NCBI RefSeq assembly: GCF_040438645.1
Contig: NZ_CP159253.1
Span: 2,728,001-2,792,000 of the forward strand
Length of the DNA: 64,000 nucleotides
Direction of reading: 5' to 3'
Origin: Mesorhizobium sp. WSM2240
GTDB taxonomy: Bacteria; Pseudomonadota; Alphaproteobacteria; Rhizobiales; Rhizobiaceae
Shown here: piece by piece, positions 57,506-64,000 of the stretch
Layout: each line of letters starts with the position of its first letter
How positions within the stretch are numbered: position 1 is the first letter of the stretch
Program-made: the position numbers and the translations under genes
Notes under the pieces: model-generated
Databases searched by the model: none
What the model was told of the DNA's origin: nothing
Seen by the model: only the letters and a program-made list of their open reading frames with translations

Positions 57506-58168
57506 ATGGATCATGATCCCGACGGTGACGGCCCGGCGCAATACGCTTCCCCGCCTTGCTTCTTGCACGAACTGCAGCCCGGCCACAGCGCAAGCCATGC
57601 CGATCCGGTCGCCTGGGCGGATGTTGCGCGCTGGCGCAAGGCAGAGCGGGCGCGCCTGATCGAAGCGCGGCTGGCGATCCCGGCCGAAATCCGGGCGGAC
57701 ATGGCGAACACGATCGCTGAGGGGCTCGACGCGGAGATCGGCAACGTCAGCGGAAAAACCGTCAGCCTCTACTGGCCGTTTCGCGGCGAGCCCGATCTAA
57801 GGCAGTGGATGGCTTCCATCGTCGAGCGCGGCGGCAGGGCCGCCCTGCCGGTCGTCGTCGAGAAGGCGCATCCCCTGGTATTCCGCGCCTACAAGCCCGG
57901 CGACCGGCTGGAAAAAGGTGTCTGGAACATTCCGATCCCGGCCGAGGGCGAAAGCGTCATCCCCGACGTGGTGATTTCGCCGCTGGTCGGCGTCGATCCG
58001 GCCAATTACCGCCTGGGCTACGGCGGCGGCTTTTTCGACCGGACGTTGGCCGCCCTGCCGCGAAAGCCGCTGGTCATCGGGGTGGGTTACGACATGCAGC
58101 GCATAGCCACAATCTACCCGCAGCCGCACGATATCCCAATGGACCGGATCGTCACCGCGCCTGTTTGA
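57506..58168 (+). CDS. 5-formyltetrahydrofolate cyclo-ligase
   Basis: A 220-residue member of the YgfA/MTHFS family, converting 5-formyl-THF to 5,10-methenyl-THF with ATP. The family motif near the C-terminus is NYRLGYGGGFFDRTLA; SPLVGVD precedes it. The N-terminal 35 or so residues, starting MDHDPDGDGPAQYASPP, are an extension before the canonical WADVARWRKAERARL. GAGG lies 7 bases ahead. Convergent with the HdeD-like gene (3 bases between stops). Confidence 0.9.
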   Translation: MDHDPDGDGPAQYASPPCFLHELQPGHSASHADPVAWADVARWRKAERARLIEARLAIPAEIRADMANTIAEGLDAEIGNVSGKTVSLYWPFRGEPDLRQWMASIVERGGRAALPVVVEKAHPLVFRAYKPGDRLEKGVWNIPIPAEGESVIPDVVISPLVGVDPANYRLGYGGGFFDRTLAALPRKPLVIGVGYDMQRIATIYPQPHDIPMDRIVTAPV

Positions 58169-58171
58169 ACG

Positions 58172-58744
58172 TCAGGTCGCGCCACGCTTCAGGCCGAAGC
58201 CGAACGCCACCAATGCAGCGCCCTGTATCGTCAGGTCGATCGCCAGCACGAGGCCAAGCACCCACAGCGTGTTGAAGGGCCAGCCCAGCGCCAGCACGAT
58301 ACCTGCAAGCAGCGTGATCAGGCCGGAGAACACGACCCAGCCCCAGCCCTGTTCGGGACGCGACTGAAAGCCTATCCACAGCCTGAGGACCCCGGCCACG
58401 ACGAGCGTGGCAGCCAAAATCAGCGTCAGCACGGAGGCCGCAAGCAACGGATTGTAGAACGCCAGGAAGCCGCCCACCGTATAGACGATGCCGCTCAGGA
58501 GCCACCACGCGAACGATCCCCAGCCTCGCACGCTGAAGGCATGGATGATCTCGGCGATACCGGCCGTCATCATCATCACGCCGACAAAGAAAACGGAAGC
58601 AACCGTCGCCACCAGTATGTTCGAAAGCGCAAGAAAGCCCAGCACAAGCAGCCCCACGCCGAGAAGCATGAAAAGCCACCACTTCGAACGCAATTCAGGA
58701 ACGCCCGAGCCCATGGTTTCGGAAGGGTCGATTGTATGTGTCAT
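58172..58744 (-). CDS. HdeD family membrane protein
   Basis: A 190-residue membrane protein with about six hydrophobic segments in pairs and the family patterns LLGVGLLVLGFLALSN and LLSGIVYTVGGFLAFYNPL. HdeD-type proteins are linked to acid resistance in enterobacteria, but most members are unstudied. GGAGAC before the ATG at 58744 supports the start. Confidence 0.88.
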   Translation of the reverse strand: MTHTIDPSETMGSGVPELRSKWWLFMLLGVGLLVLGFLALSNILVATVASVFFVGVMMMTAGIAEIIHAFSVRGWGSFAWWLLSGIVYTVGGFLAFYNPLLAASVLTLILAATLVVAGVLRLWIGFQSRPEQGWGWVVFSGLITLLAGIVLALGWPFNTLWVLGLVLAIDLTIQGAALVAFGFGLKRGAT

Positions 58745-58998
58745 TGGAAAGTCTCCTGTAGCCGCCAACAGCAGAATCCTCACCCGGGCAATTTGTACTC
58801 CCAGTTGCAGGTTCACGCAACGAAAGGCGGTGGCGGCCAATCCTGCTCGGCGTTGTTAGAAGCCGTCTCGAAAAGCCACTAGTCGTAGAGACGCGGCGAT
58901 CGCTACATTATTTTTCAACCAACGACATTCCGACGAACAGAAATCGTGACGAGCGAAGGCGAGGAATGTAGGTTTGATAGTATGTTCGGGTGGGGTAG
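58745..58998. other. intergenic region, AT-richer than its surroundings
   Basis: About 250 bases upstream of the HdeD-like gene and of the antitoxin relic. It should contain the HdeD promoter on the minus strand. The right part (from about 58880) is visibly AT-richer than the flanks. I see no gene, repeat or RNA in it. Confidence 0.45.
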
Positions 58999-59179
58999 AT
59001 GAAGAAATGGCCTTCAGAAAATGCCAGTGACAATTTCGAAGATATGTTCGAAGCCTCTTCGCGAAGGTCCTCAGCTTGTCACACGCGACGGCGTAGAGGT
59101 AGCTGTCCTGGTTGCAGCTGATGAGTGGAACCGAATCACATCAAAATTGACGGAGCCGCCGTCGGCGTCCAAGAAATAG
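58999..59179 (+). pseudogene. frameshifted Phd/YefM-type antitoxin relic
   Basis: From ATG 58999 the frame reads MKKWPSENASDNFEDMFEASS like a Phd/YefM antitoxin N-terminus. After one extra base near 59059-59062 the +1 frame continues EGPQLVTRDGVEVAVLVAAD then EWNRIT and runs to the TAG at 59177, exactly the rest of the family pattern. Read straight, the first frame stops at 59119. No toxin gene follows; the lrp-type gene comes next on the other strand. A decayed orphan antitoxin, possibly left by a lost toxin-antitoxin pair. Confidence 0.82.
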
Positions 59180-59208
59180 CTTTCTGATGGCGTTGAACCC
59201 GATTGGAT

Positions 59209-59682
59209 TCACGCCATCTCCGGCTTCATGCCCATCGCCGTCCGGTCGATGATCTCGCGCAGCGCGAAGGATGAGTTGATCTTGGTCACATGCGGCATGG
59301 CCGAGAGCCATTCCTTGTGGATGCGCTCGTAATCGGCAAGATCCCGGGCGGCGATACGCAGTATGTAATCATATTCGCCGGACATGAGGTGGCACGACAG
59401 GATGTTCGGGCAACGCTTTATGGCGGCTTCGAAATCCGAAAGCGTCTTCTCGAACTGCCCCGATAGCGAAATGTGCACGATCGCCGTCAGCTGATGCCCG
59501 AGCGCGGCATTTGAAAGGCGGGCGTGATAGCCTCGGATGACACCGCTCTTTTCGAGATTGTCGAGGCGGCGCGAGCAGGCGGATTGCGACAGTCCCACTT
59601 TTTCGGCGAGCGCCGCATTGGGGATGCGGCCGTCCTTCTGCAGCGAGTCCAGAATGGCGATATCGATCCTGTCGAGCGACAT
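59209..59682 (-). CDS. Lrp/AsnC family transcriptional regulator (AldR-like)
   Basis: A 157-residue regulator. The N-terminal helix-turn-helix includes LDSLQKDGRIPNAALAEKVGL and SQSACSRRLDNLEKSGVI. The C-terminal RAM ligand domain has HLMSGEYDYILRIAARDL. It is divergent from ald by 146 bases, the usual AldR/ald arrangement, so it likely activates alanine dehydrogenase in response to alanine or another amino acid. GGAAG precedes the ATG at 59682. Confidence 0.92.
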   Translation of the reverse strand: MSLDRIDIAILDSLQKDGRIPNAALAEKVGLSQSACSRRLDNLEKSGVIRGYHARLSNAALGHQLTAIVHISLSGQFEKTLSDFEAAIKRCPNILSCHLMSGEYDYILRIAARDLADYERIHKEWLSAMPHVTKINSSFALREIIDRTAMGMKPEMA

Positions 59683-59828
59683 TGTTCGTGCTTCCTTCGA
59701 ATAGAACGGATTTTTGTGCAAGGAATAGCGAATGTCGCTCTCGACAACAACCGGATTCGCAAACACTTGCCGCGCTATTTATGGTTTTATGACCCACCCC
59801 GCAAAATCAGAAATTCGAGGAGGAACAG

Positions 59829-60944
59829 ATGCGCGTCGGTTGTCCCAAGGAAATCAAGAATCACGAGTACCGCGTCGGCCTGACACCGGGCGCGGTGCGC
59901 GAATATTCCGCGCATGGCCACGAAGTTCTGGTCGAGACCGGCGCCGGGGCCGGTATCGGCGCCGATGACAATGCCTATCGCGCCGCGGGCGCTGTAATTG
60001 CCAAGTCCGCGGCCGACGTGTTCGCCAAGTCGGACATGATCGTCAAGGTCAAGGAGCCGCAGCCCAGCGAATGGGTGCAGCTTCGCGAAGGCCAGATCCT
60101 CTACACCTATCTCCACCTCGCGCCGGATCCGGAGCAGACCAAGGGCCTGCTCGCCTCCGGCGTCACGGCAATCGCCTACGAGACCGTAACCGACGACCGC
60201 GGCGGGCTGCCGCTTCTGGCCCCGATGTCGGAAGTCGCCGGCCGCCTGTCGATCCAGGCCGGCGCGACCGCGCTGCAGAAGGCCAATGGCGGCCGTGGCG
60301 TGCTGCTCGGCGGCGTGCCCGGCGTTCTCCCCGGAAAGGTCGCGGTCATCGGCGGCGGCGTGGTCGGCCTGCATGCGGCCAAGATGGCTGTCGGCCTCGG
60401 CGCGGACGTGACCATCCTCGATCGCTCGATCCCGCGCCTGCGCCAGCTCGACGACATCTTCAATGGCCGCGTCCACACCCGCTACTCAACCGTCGAAGCG
60501 CTCGAGGACGAATGCTTCTCAGCCGACATTATCGTCGGCGCGGTGCTGATCCCCGGGGCGGCCGCTCCGAAGCTGGTGACGCGCGAAATGCTGTCGGGCA
60601 TGCAGAAGGGCGCGGTGCTGGTCGACGTCGCTATCGACCAGGGCGGCTGCTTCGAAACCTCGCACGCCACCACCCACGCCGATCCGACCTACGAGGTCGA
60701 CGGCATCATCCATTATTGCGTTGCCAACATGCCGGGCGCGGTGCCGGTCACCTCGGCGCAAGCTCTGAACAATGCGACGCTCCACTACGGCCTGCAGCTC
60801 GCCAACAAGGGCATCAAGGCGATCCTCGACGATCACCATCTGCGCAACGGCCTCAACGTCCATAAGGGAAGGATCACCAACCGCGCCGTCGCCGAAGCGC
60901 TCGGCTACGAGATGGTTGAGCCGAAGGCGGTCCTCGCCGCCTGA
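59829..60944 (+). CDS. ald: alanine dehydrogenase
   Basis: A 371-residue NAD-dependent enzyme interconverting L-alanine and pyruvate plus ammonia. The N-terminal [20 protein letters not shown] is highly conserved; the catalytic pair is K75 (VKVKEPQ) and H96 ([10 protein letters not shown]). The NAD loop is [17 protein letters not shown]. Full length. GAGGAGGAAC gives a strong ribosome site 3-4 bases ahead. Followed by a clear terminator at 60977. Confidence 0.97.
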   Translation: MRVGCPKEIKNHEYRVGLTPGAVREYSAHGHEVLVETGAGAGIGADDNAYRAAGAVIAKSAADVFAKSDMIVKVKEPQPSEWVQLREGQILYTYLHLAPDPEQTKGLLASGVTAIAYETVTDDRGGLPLLAPMSEVAGRLSIQAGATALQKANGGRGVLLGGVPGVLPGKVAVIGGGVVGLHAAKMAVGLGADVTILDRSIPRLRQLDDIFNGRVHTRYSTVEALEDECFSADIIVGAVLIPGAAAPKLVTREMLSGMQKGAVLVDVAIDQGGCFETSHATTHADPTYEVDGIIHYCVANMPGAVPVTSAQALNNATLHYGLQLANKGIKAILDDHHLRNGLNVHKGRITNRAVAEALGYEMVEPKAVLAA

Positions 60945-60976
60945 TATTTCCGGGCCAGAAAGTTTCCTCCTGCCTC

Positions 60977-61008
60977 GCCCGCCGGTTCGTTGCCGGCGGG
61001 CTTTTTTT
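60977..61008 (+). terminator. rho-independent terminator of ald
   Basis: A 9-bp perfect GC stem, GCCCGCCGG (60977-60985) and CCGGCGGGC (60993-61001), with a 7-base loop and then seven T. Thirty-two bases after the ald stop. Confidence 0.93.
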
Positions 61009-61027
61009 CTTCCCAAAATGCGCAGAC

Positions 61028-61057
61028 AACAAAAAAGCGGGGCAAAAAACCCCGCTT
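61028..61057 (-). terminator. rho-independent terminator of the DUF1203 gene
   Basis: On the minus strand the stem AAGCGGGG/CCCCGCTT (61035-61042 and 61050-61057) with a TTTTTTG loop is followed by a T-run (61031-61036 as A on the plus strand). It is placed 120 bases after the stop of the gene at 61177-61647. Confidence 0.85.
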
Positions 61058-61176
61058 CCTCGACTGTCGAGATTTCCCGCCGGTTCATCCGCGGTCGGGA
61101 AAATCGATCGACAGACATCTTATACCAAGCGAATACGACAGTGATGCGACAAGCGTCGAGCAGGCCGCCGTTTCAA

Positions 61177-61647
61177 TCAAGCCCGCTCGATCCGGCACTG
61201 GTAACAATTGTTGCGGGCCGAGCGCATATGGACGTAGGCGATATCGGGCCGCTGCAGCAATTCGTGCGACCGGCCGCAGATCATGTGTGTCGGCACCACC
61301 CCGCCGCTGCCGTAAACGATGCGGTCGTCGCTGCCGTAACCGCGCAAAATGTAATCCGGTGTCGCCCGGAACATCGATGGGATGACATCGGTTTCCGGCG
61401 CTCGCTCGCATTCCTCGGCGCAGAGAAAGATCGGCCCGGTCTCGGCATAGGGCTGCAGTTCCGGGAACGGGCGGTACGCGAGGATCAGATACTCCTTGCC
61501 GGCCGCTACGTTCTTCAGGCAATGTCGGCAAGGCACGCCGACGCCATCGGAGACGCGTCTTTCCGGAACCATGCCGTAGGCGTCGGGTCCGCCTCTCTGC
61601 AGCGCGCGGACTTTTTCGGTGGGCAAAGCGACATAGCGCAACAACAT
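61177..61647 (-). CDS. DUF1203 family protein
   Basis: A 156-residue protein with the DUF1203 pattern: an early PCRHCLKNVAAGKEYLILAY, then FLCAEECER, ILRGYGSDDRIVYG and a C-terminal RSARNNCYQCRIE. Three cysteine pairs suggest metal binding. Function unknown. GGAGATG upstream of the ATG. Monocistronic, with its own terminator. Confidence 0.88.
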   Translation of the reverse strand: MLLRYVALPTEKVRALQRGGPDAYGMVPERRVSDGVGVPCRHCLKNVAAGKEYLILAYRPFPELQPYAETGPIFLCAEECERAPETDVIPSMFRATPDYILRGYGSDDRIVYGSGGVVPTHMICGRSHELLQRPDIAYVHMRSARNNCYQCRIERA

Positions 61648-61749
61648 GACATCATCTCCATCGCGGGACGAAACCTCGCTATGGAAACTACGGTTTTTGG
61701 TGCTTAACCAGCCACCCGATTCATGCCGGCGGCGGGCAGCGCGCGGATA

Positions 61750-62307
61750 TTACCTGAGAAAATCGTCGACGCGGCGCAGGGTAACGCGGCGGTTGCGCCA
61801 GTTCTCGTTCTGCGTCGGCACCAGCAGGAAGTCCTCGCCATAGCCGACCGTCTCCAGCGCATAGCGCGGCACCCCGAACTCGCGCACCAGCGTCTGCTTC
61901 AGGGACGCGGCGCGGCGCTCCGACAGGACGAGATTCGAGTAGTCGGAGCCGACTGCGTCGGTATGGCCTTCGATCAGGATGCGTGTGTCCGGCCGGCGGC
62001 GCAGCAGGCGCTCGACCGCGGTCGCAATGTTCTCGACCTTGCCATATTGCGAATAGGGTATCTCGGCCGAGCCGAAGGCGAAGTTGATCGACTGTATGTC
62101 GATTGAGGGGGCCATGCGGCGCAGTTCGGGCCGCTGCTTGAACTCGCGCACCGTGACGCGCTTGTTGGGCGCGATCTTGACCCGCGGCGCGGCCTCCAGC
62201 TTGCGCTCGATCTGCGATGCCGACGGCATCGCATCCTGCGCAGAGGCAACGGTGGGCAACGCCAGCAAAGCCAGAGCGGCGGCGGCGAAACGGCGGCGGT
62301 TCAGCAT
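61750..62307 (-). CDS. OmpA family protein
   Basis: A 185-residue exported protein with a signal peptide (FAAAALALLALPTVASA) and a C-terminal OmpA domain at about residues 77-180, recognised from INFAFGSAEI and the peptidoglycan-binding stretch LIEGHTDAVGSDYSNLVLSERRAASL (in part). It would tie the outer membrane to the cell wall from the periplasm. AAGGAG 6 bases ahead of ATG 62307 selects that start over the one seven codons upstream. Confidence 0.9.
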   Translation of the reverse strand: MLNRRRFAAAALALLALPTVASAQDAMPSASQIERKLEAAPRVKIAPNKRVTVREFKQRPELRRMAPSIDIQSINFAFGSAEIPYSQYGKVENIATAVERLLRRRPDTRILIEGHTDAVGSDYSNLVLSERRAASLKQTLVREFGVPRYALETVGYGEDFLLVPTQNENWRNRRVTLRRVDDFLR

Positions 62308-62412
62308 TATCGTCTCCTTCAAGGCCATTGTGGCCGATCACGGCTCCGAAAATGGCGCAAGCAAGCTGAAGGGGCGGTGAACGCGCGGTTCACGGGCCGT
62401 TGCCGGATTTCT

Positions 62413-62976
62413 CTACTCCCGCATCACGCTCTGCGCGCGCTCCTCGAACGACATAGGCCGCACATTCTCCTTCTTCTGCCCGACCGGCGAGAAGCCGAGC
62501 TTCTGGTAGAGCGGAAGCGCCGCCGGATGGTCGAGCGTGCAGGTCTGCACCGTCACCCTTTGGGGCTTGTACGACCAGGCAGTGTCGATGGCGGCCCCCA
62601 GGAACCAGCGGCCGAGGCCCTGCCCCATCGCGTGCTCCATCATGCCGAAATAGGCGAGTTCCACTTCCTGCGGCAGATGCGGCTTCAGGTCGAAGAAGCC
62701 GGCCGGGGAGCCGTCGAGATAGAGCACCCTGATGTCGCGGTCCTCGCGGTGCAGGCCGGCCGCGAGTTCCTCGTCGTCGAGCCTGAGAACGTTGACCCAG
62801 TGCCATTTCCGCCCGACCCGGTCCATCAGGTAGCGGTAGAAATGCAGCGGGATGTTGCGGGCCCTGAGAAGCGCGATCTGCCGGTTTGCCGGCAGCGGCG
62901 GGCTGAAGGCCGGCGGCCGGCCCATTTCGAGGAAGGTCACCGTCACCGGAATGGTCTCCGCAGCCTCGCTGTCCAT
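62413..62976 (-). CDS. GNAT family N-acetyltransferase
   Basis: A 187-residue acetyltransferase. The acetyl-CoA loop is in HAMGQGLGRWFLGAAIDTAW, and LYQKLGFSPVGQ near the C-terminus is the classic GNAT ending. The substrate is unknown. It starts 4 bases after the sseA stop at ATG 62976, so the two are probably cotranscribed; the frame is open further but overlaps sseA. Confidence 0.9.
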   Translation of the reverse strand: MDSEAAETIPVTVTFLEMGRPPAFSPPLPANRQIALLRARNIPLHFYRYLMDRVGRKWHWVNVLRLDDEELAAGLHREDRDIRVLYLDGSPAGFFDLKPHLPQEVELAYFGMMEHAMGQGLGRWFLGAAIDTAWSYKPQRVTVQTCTLDHPAALPLYQKLGFSPVGQKKENVRPMSFEERAQSVMRE

Positions 62977-62980
62977 AAGC

Positions 62981-63832
62981 TCAATCCTTGCCGGTTTCGA
63001 CCGGCGTGTCATTCCGCCCGCCCCATTCGGTCCACGACCCGTCATAGAGCTTGTTGTCGGTATGCCCGACCGATTCCAGCGCCAGCGTGATCGCCGCCGC
63101 GGTGATGCCTGAACCGCAGGTGGTTACCACCGGCTTCGACAGATCGATGCCGGCATCCTGAAGAGCTTCCTTCAAGCGATTGACCGGCAACAGCTTTCCG
63201 TTCTCGGAAAGGGCGAGCGCCGGAACGCTTTTAGCCCCCGGCATGTGGCCGGACCGCACCCCGGCGCGCGGTTCCGGCTCGACACCCTGAAAGCGGCCGG
63301 GCGGCCGCGCGTCGGCGATCTGGCTCTCGCCGGTCTTGACGATGCGGCGCATATCGGCGAGGTCGGCGACACGCTCCTTGTCGAAATTCGCAAAGAACAC
63401 GCAGGGCGCGATCTTGGTCCGCTCCGCTGTGACAGGCCTGCCTTCCGTCTTCCAGCGGTCGAAACCGCCATCCAGCACATAGACCTGGAAAACGCCCATG
63501 ACCCGGAACATCCACCAGACGCGCGGCGCGGCGAACATGCCCGGTCCGTCATAGACGACGATGGTGTCGTCGGCCGAGATGCCCATCGAGCCGACATGCT
63601 GGGCAAAGACCTCCGGCCGCGGCAGTGTGTGGGGCAGCGGCGAATCCGGGTCTACCACCACATCCTGGTCGAAGAAGATCGAACCGGGAATGTGCGCGGC
63701 GTCATACTCGGCCTTGGCGTTGCGCTTCTGCGCCGGCAGGTACCAGGAGGCGTCGACGATCGACAGGCCGGGCGTGCCGAGCCGCTGCTCCAGCCAGTCA
63801 GCGTCGACGATGAAAGGGCTGGTCTCCGGCAT
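62981..63832 (-). CDS. sseA: 3-mercaptopyruvate sulfurtransferase
   Basis: A 283-residue two-domain rhodanese. The catalytic cysteine is C239 in VVTTCGSGITAAAI, and the CGSG(I/V)TA loop is the mercaptopyruvate rather than the thiosulfate type. The first domain has VDASWYLPAQKRNA and HIPGSIFFDQD. AGGAG upstream of ATG 63832 supports the start. It is downstream of the AlaX-type gene and upstream of the GNAT gene. Confidence 0.94.
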   Translation of the reverse strand: MPETSPFIVDADWLEQRLGTPGLSIVDASWYLPAQKRNAKAEYDAAHIPGSIFFDQDVVVDPDSPLPHTLPRPEVFAQHVGSMGISADDTIVVYDGPGMFAAPRVWWMFRVMGVFQVYVLDGGFDRWKTEGRPVTAERTKIAPCVFFANFDKERVADLADMRRIVKTGESQIADARPPGRFQGVEPEPRAGVRSGHMPGAKSVPALALSENGKLLPVNRLKEALQDAGIDLSKPVVTTCGSGITAAAITLALESVGHTDNKLYDGSWTEWGGRNDTPVETGKD

Positions 63833-63892
63833 TGGTTCGGCTCCTGTTCGCGCACTTAAATATCGCCGCGCGCGCAAAACTCAAATCGGGAT

Positions 63893-64000
63893 TTACTGGG
63901 CCGGCATAGGCCCGAAGCGGATGCGGAAGCGGCGGTTTTCCCGGCCCTTCTTCTCGATTTTACCGATATGGATTTCGCCGACCTCGCCTGTCGAGCGCAC
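63893..64000 (-). CDS. alanyl-tRNA editing (AlaX-type) protein, C-terminal end only
   Basis: The last 35 codons of a gene that enters from the right edge. VRSTGEVGEIHIGKIEKKG followed by RENRRFRIRF matches the end of the threonyl/alanyl-tRNA synthetase second additional domain found in AlaX editing proteins (the preceding GTH motif would lie outside the window). Its stop is 60 bases ahead of the sseA start. The call depends on a short tail. Confidence 0.65.
   Translation of the reverse strand: MRSTGEVGEIHIGKIEKKGRENRRFRIRFGPMPAQ

Noticed and set aside
59683-59828. Lrp-type operator or promoter between the regulator and ald
   Set aside because: The gap must hold both promoters, but no symmetrical site or -35/-10 pair with correct spacing could be fixed by eye, so no site is claimed.

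Overview
The window reads as a chromosomal segment of an alphaproteobacterium of the order Hyphomicrobiales (Rhizobiales), most like Mesorhizobium or a close Phyllobacteriaceae relative. This rests on high GC throughout, the rhizobial gene order nuoA-N / birA / rnj / mce / DUF1467, the DUF1636-cobW-cobN cobalamin cluster behind a cobalamin riboswitch, and dispersed palindromes of types I remember from rhizobial genomes. Species is inferred from gene order and motifs, not from a database search.

Region 1 (1-19415, minus strand, read right to left) is one long run of respiratory complex I genes, nuoA-B-C-D-E-F-G-H-I-J-K-L-M-N, most overlapping or a few bases apart. Two extra reading frames sit inside it: a protein between nuoF and nuoG whose C-terminus is a paralogue of the C-terminal tail of NuoE, and a 63-residue membrane protein between nuoH and nuoI. 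Behind nuoN follow birA (biotin ligase), rnj (ribonuclease J), mce (methylmalonyl-CoA epimerase) and a DUF1467 gene cut by the window edge. A YcaQ/AlkZ-type DNA glycosylase (19757-20959) is divergent from nuoA.

Region 2 (about 21000-38034) is a cobalamin factory. A cobalamin riboswitch leads into DUF1636-cobW-cobN-cobG-cobH-cobI-cobJ, mostly coupled by 4-base stop/start overlaps. Then come cobK (opposite strand), cobL-cobE-cobM, cbiD (opposite strand), cobA-cobB, cobS and cobT. The genes cover the oxygen-dependent ring-contraction route (CobG, CobN), but C1 methylation is carried by CbiD and no cobF is seen. Several palindromic repeats have invaded this cluster, one of them in frame inside cobN.

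Region 3 (38140-64000) is a mixed housekeeping and accessory stretch: envelope and stress proteins (DUF883, SH3, OmpA-like, HdeD-like), transporters (MFS, an EamA permease broken by a frameshift, a cation exchanger), an orphan SNF2-type helicase coupled to a BaiN-type flavoprotein, a RhaD-like aldolase/dehydrogenase with a SorC-type regulator, cyclopropane fatty acid synthase followed by a phosphodiesterase and a duplicated cfa 3' end, a CpdB-type nucleotidase, NDH-2, 5-formyl-THF cyclo-ligase, an Lrp regulator divergent from alanine dehydrogenase, and a mercaptopyruvate sulfurtransferase next to the C-terminus of an AlaX-type editing protein. A frameshifted Phd/YefM antitoxin relic lies upstream of the lrp gene.

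I see no rRNA, tRNA, CRISPR array, complete insertion sequence or prophage. The points most worth a second look are the in-frame palindrome in cobN, the paired 78/79-bp palindromes, the NuoE-tail paralogue inside the nuo operon, the repeat-filled cobK-cobL promoter region, the duplicated cfa 3' end, and the two frameshifted genes.
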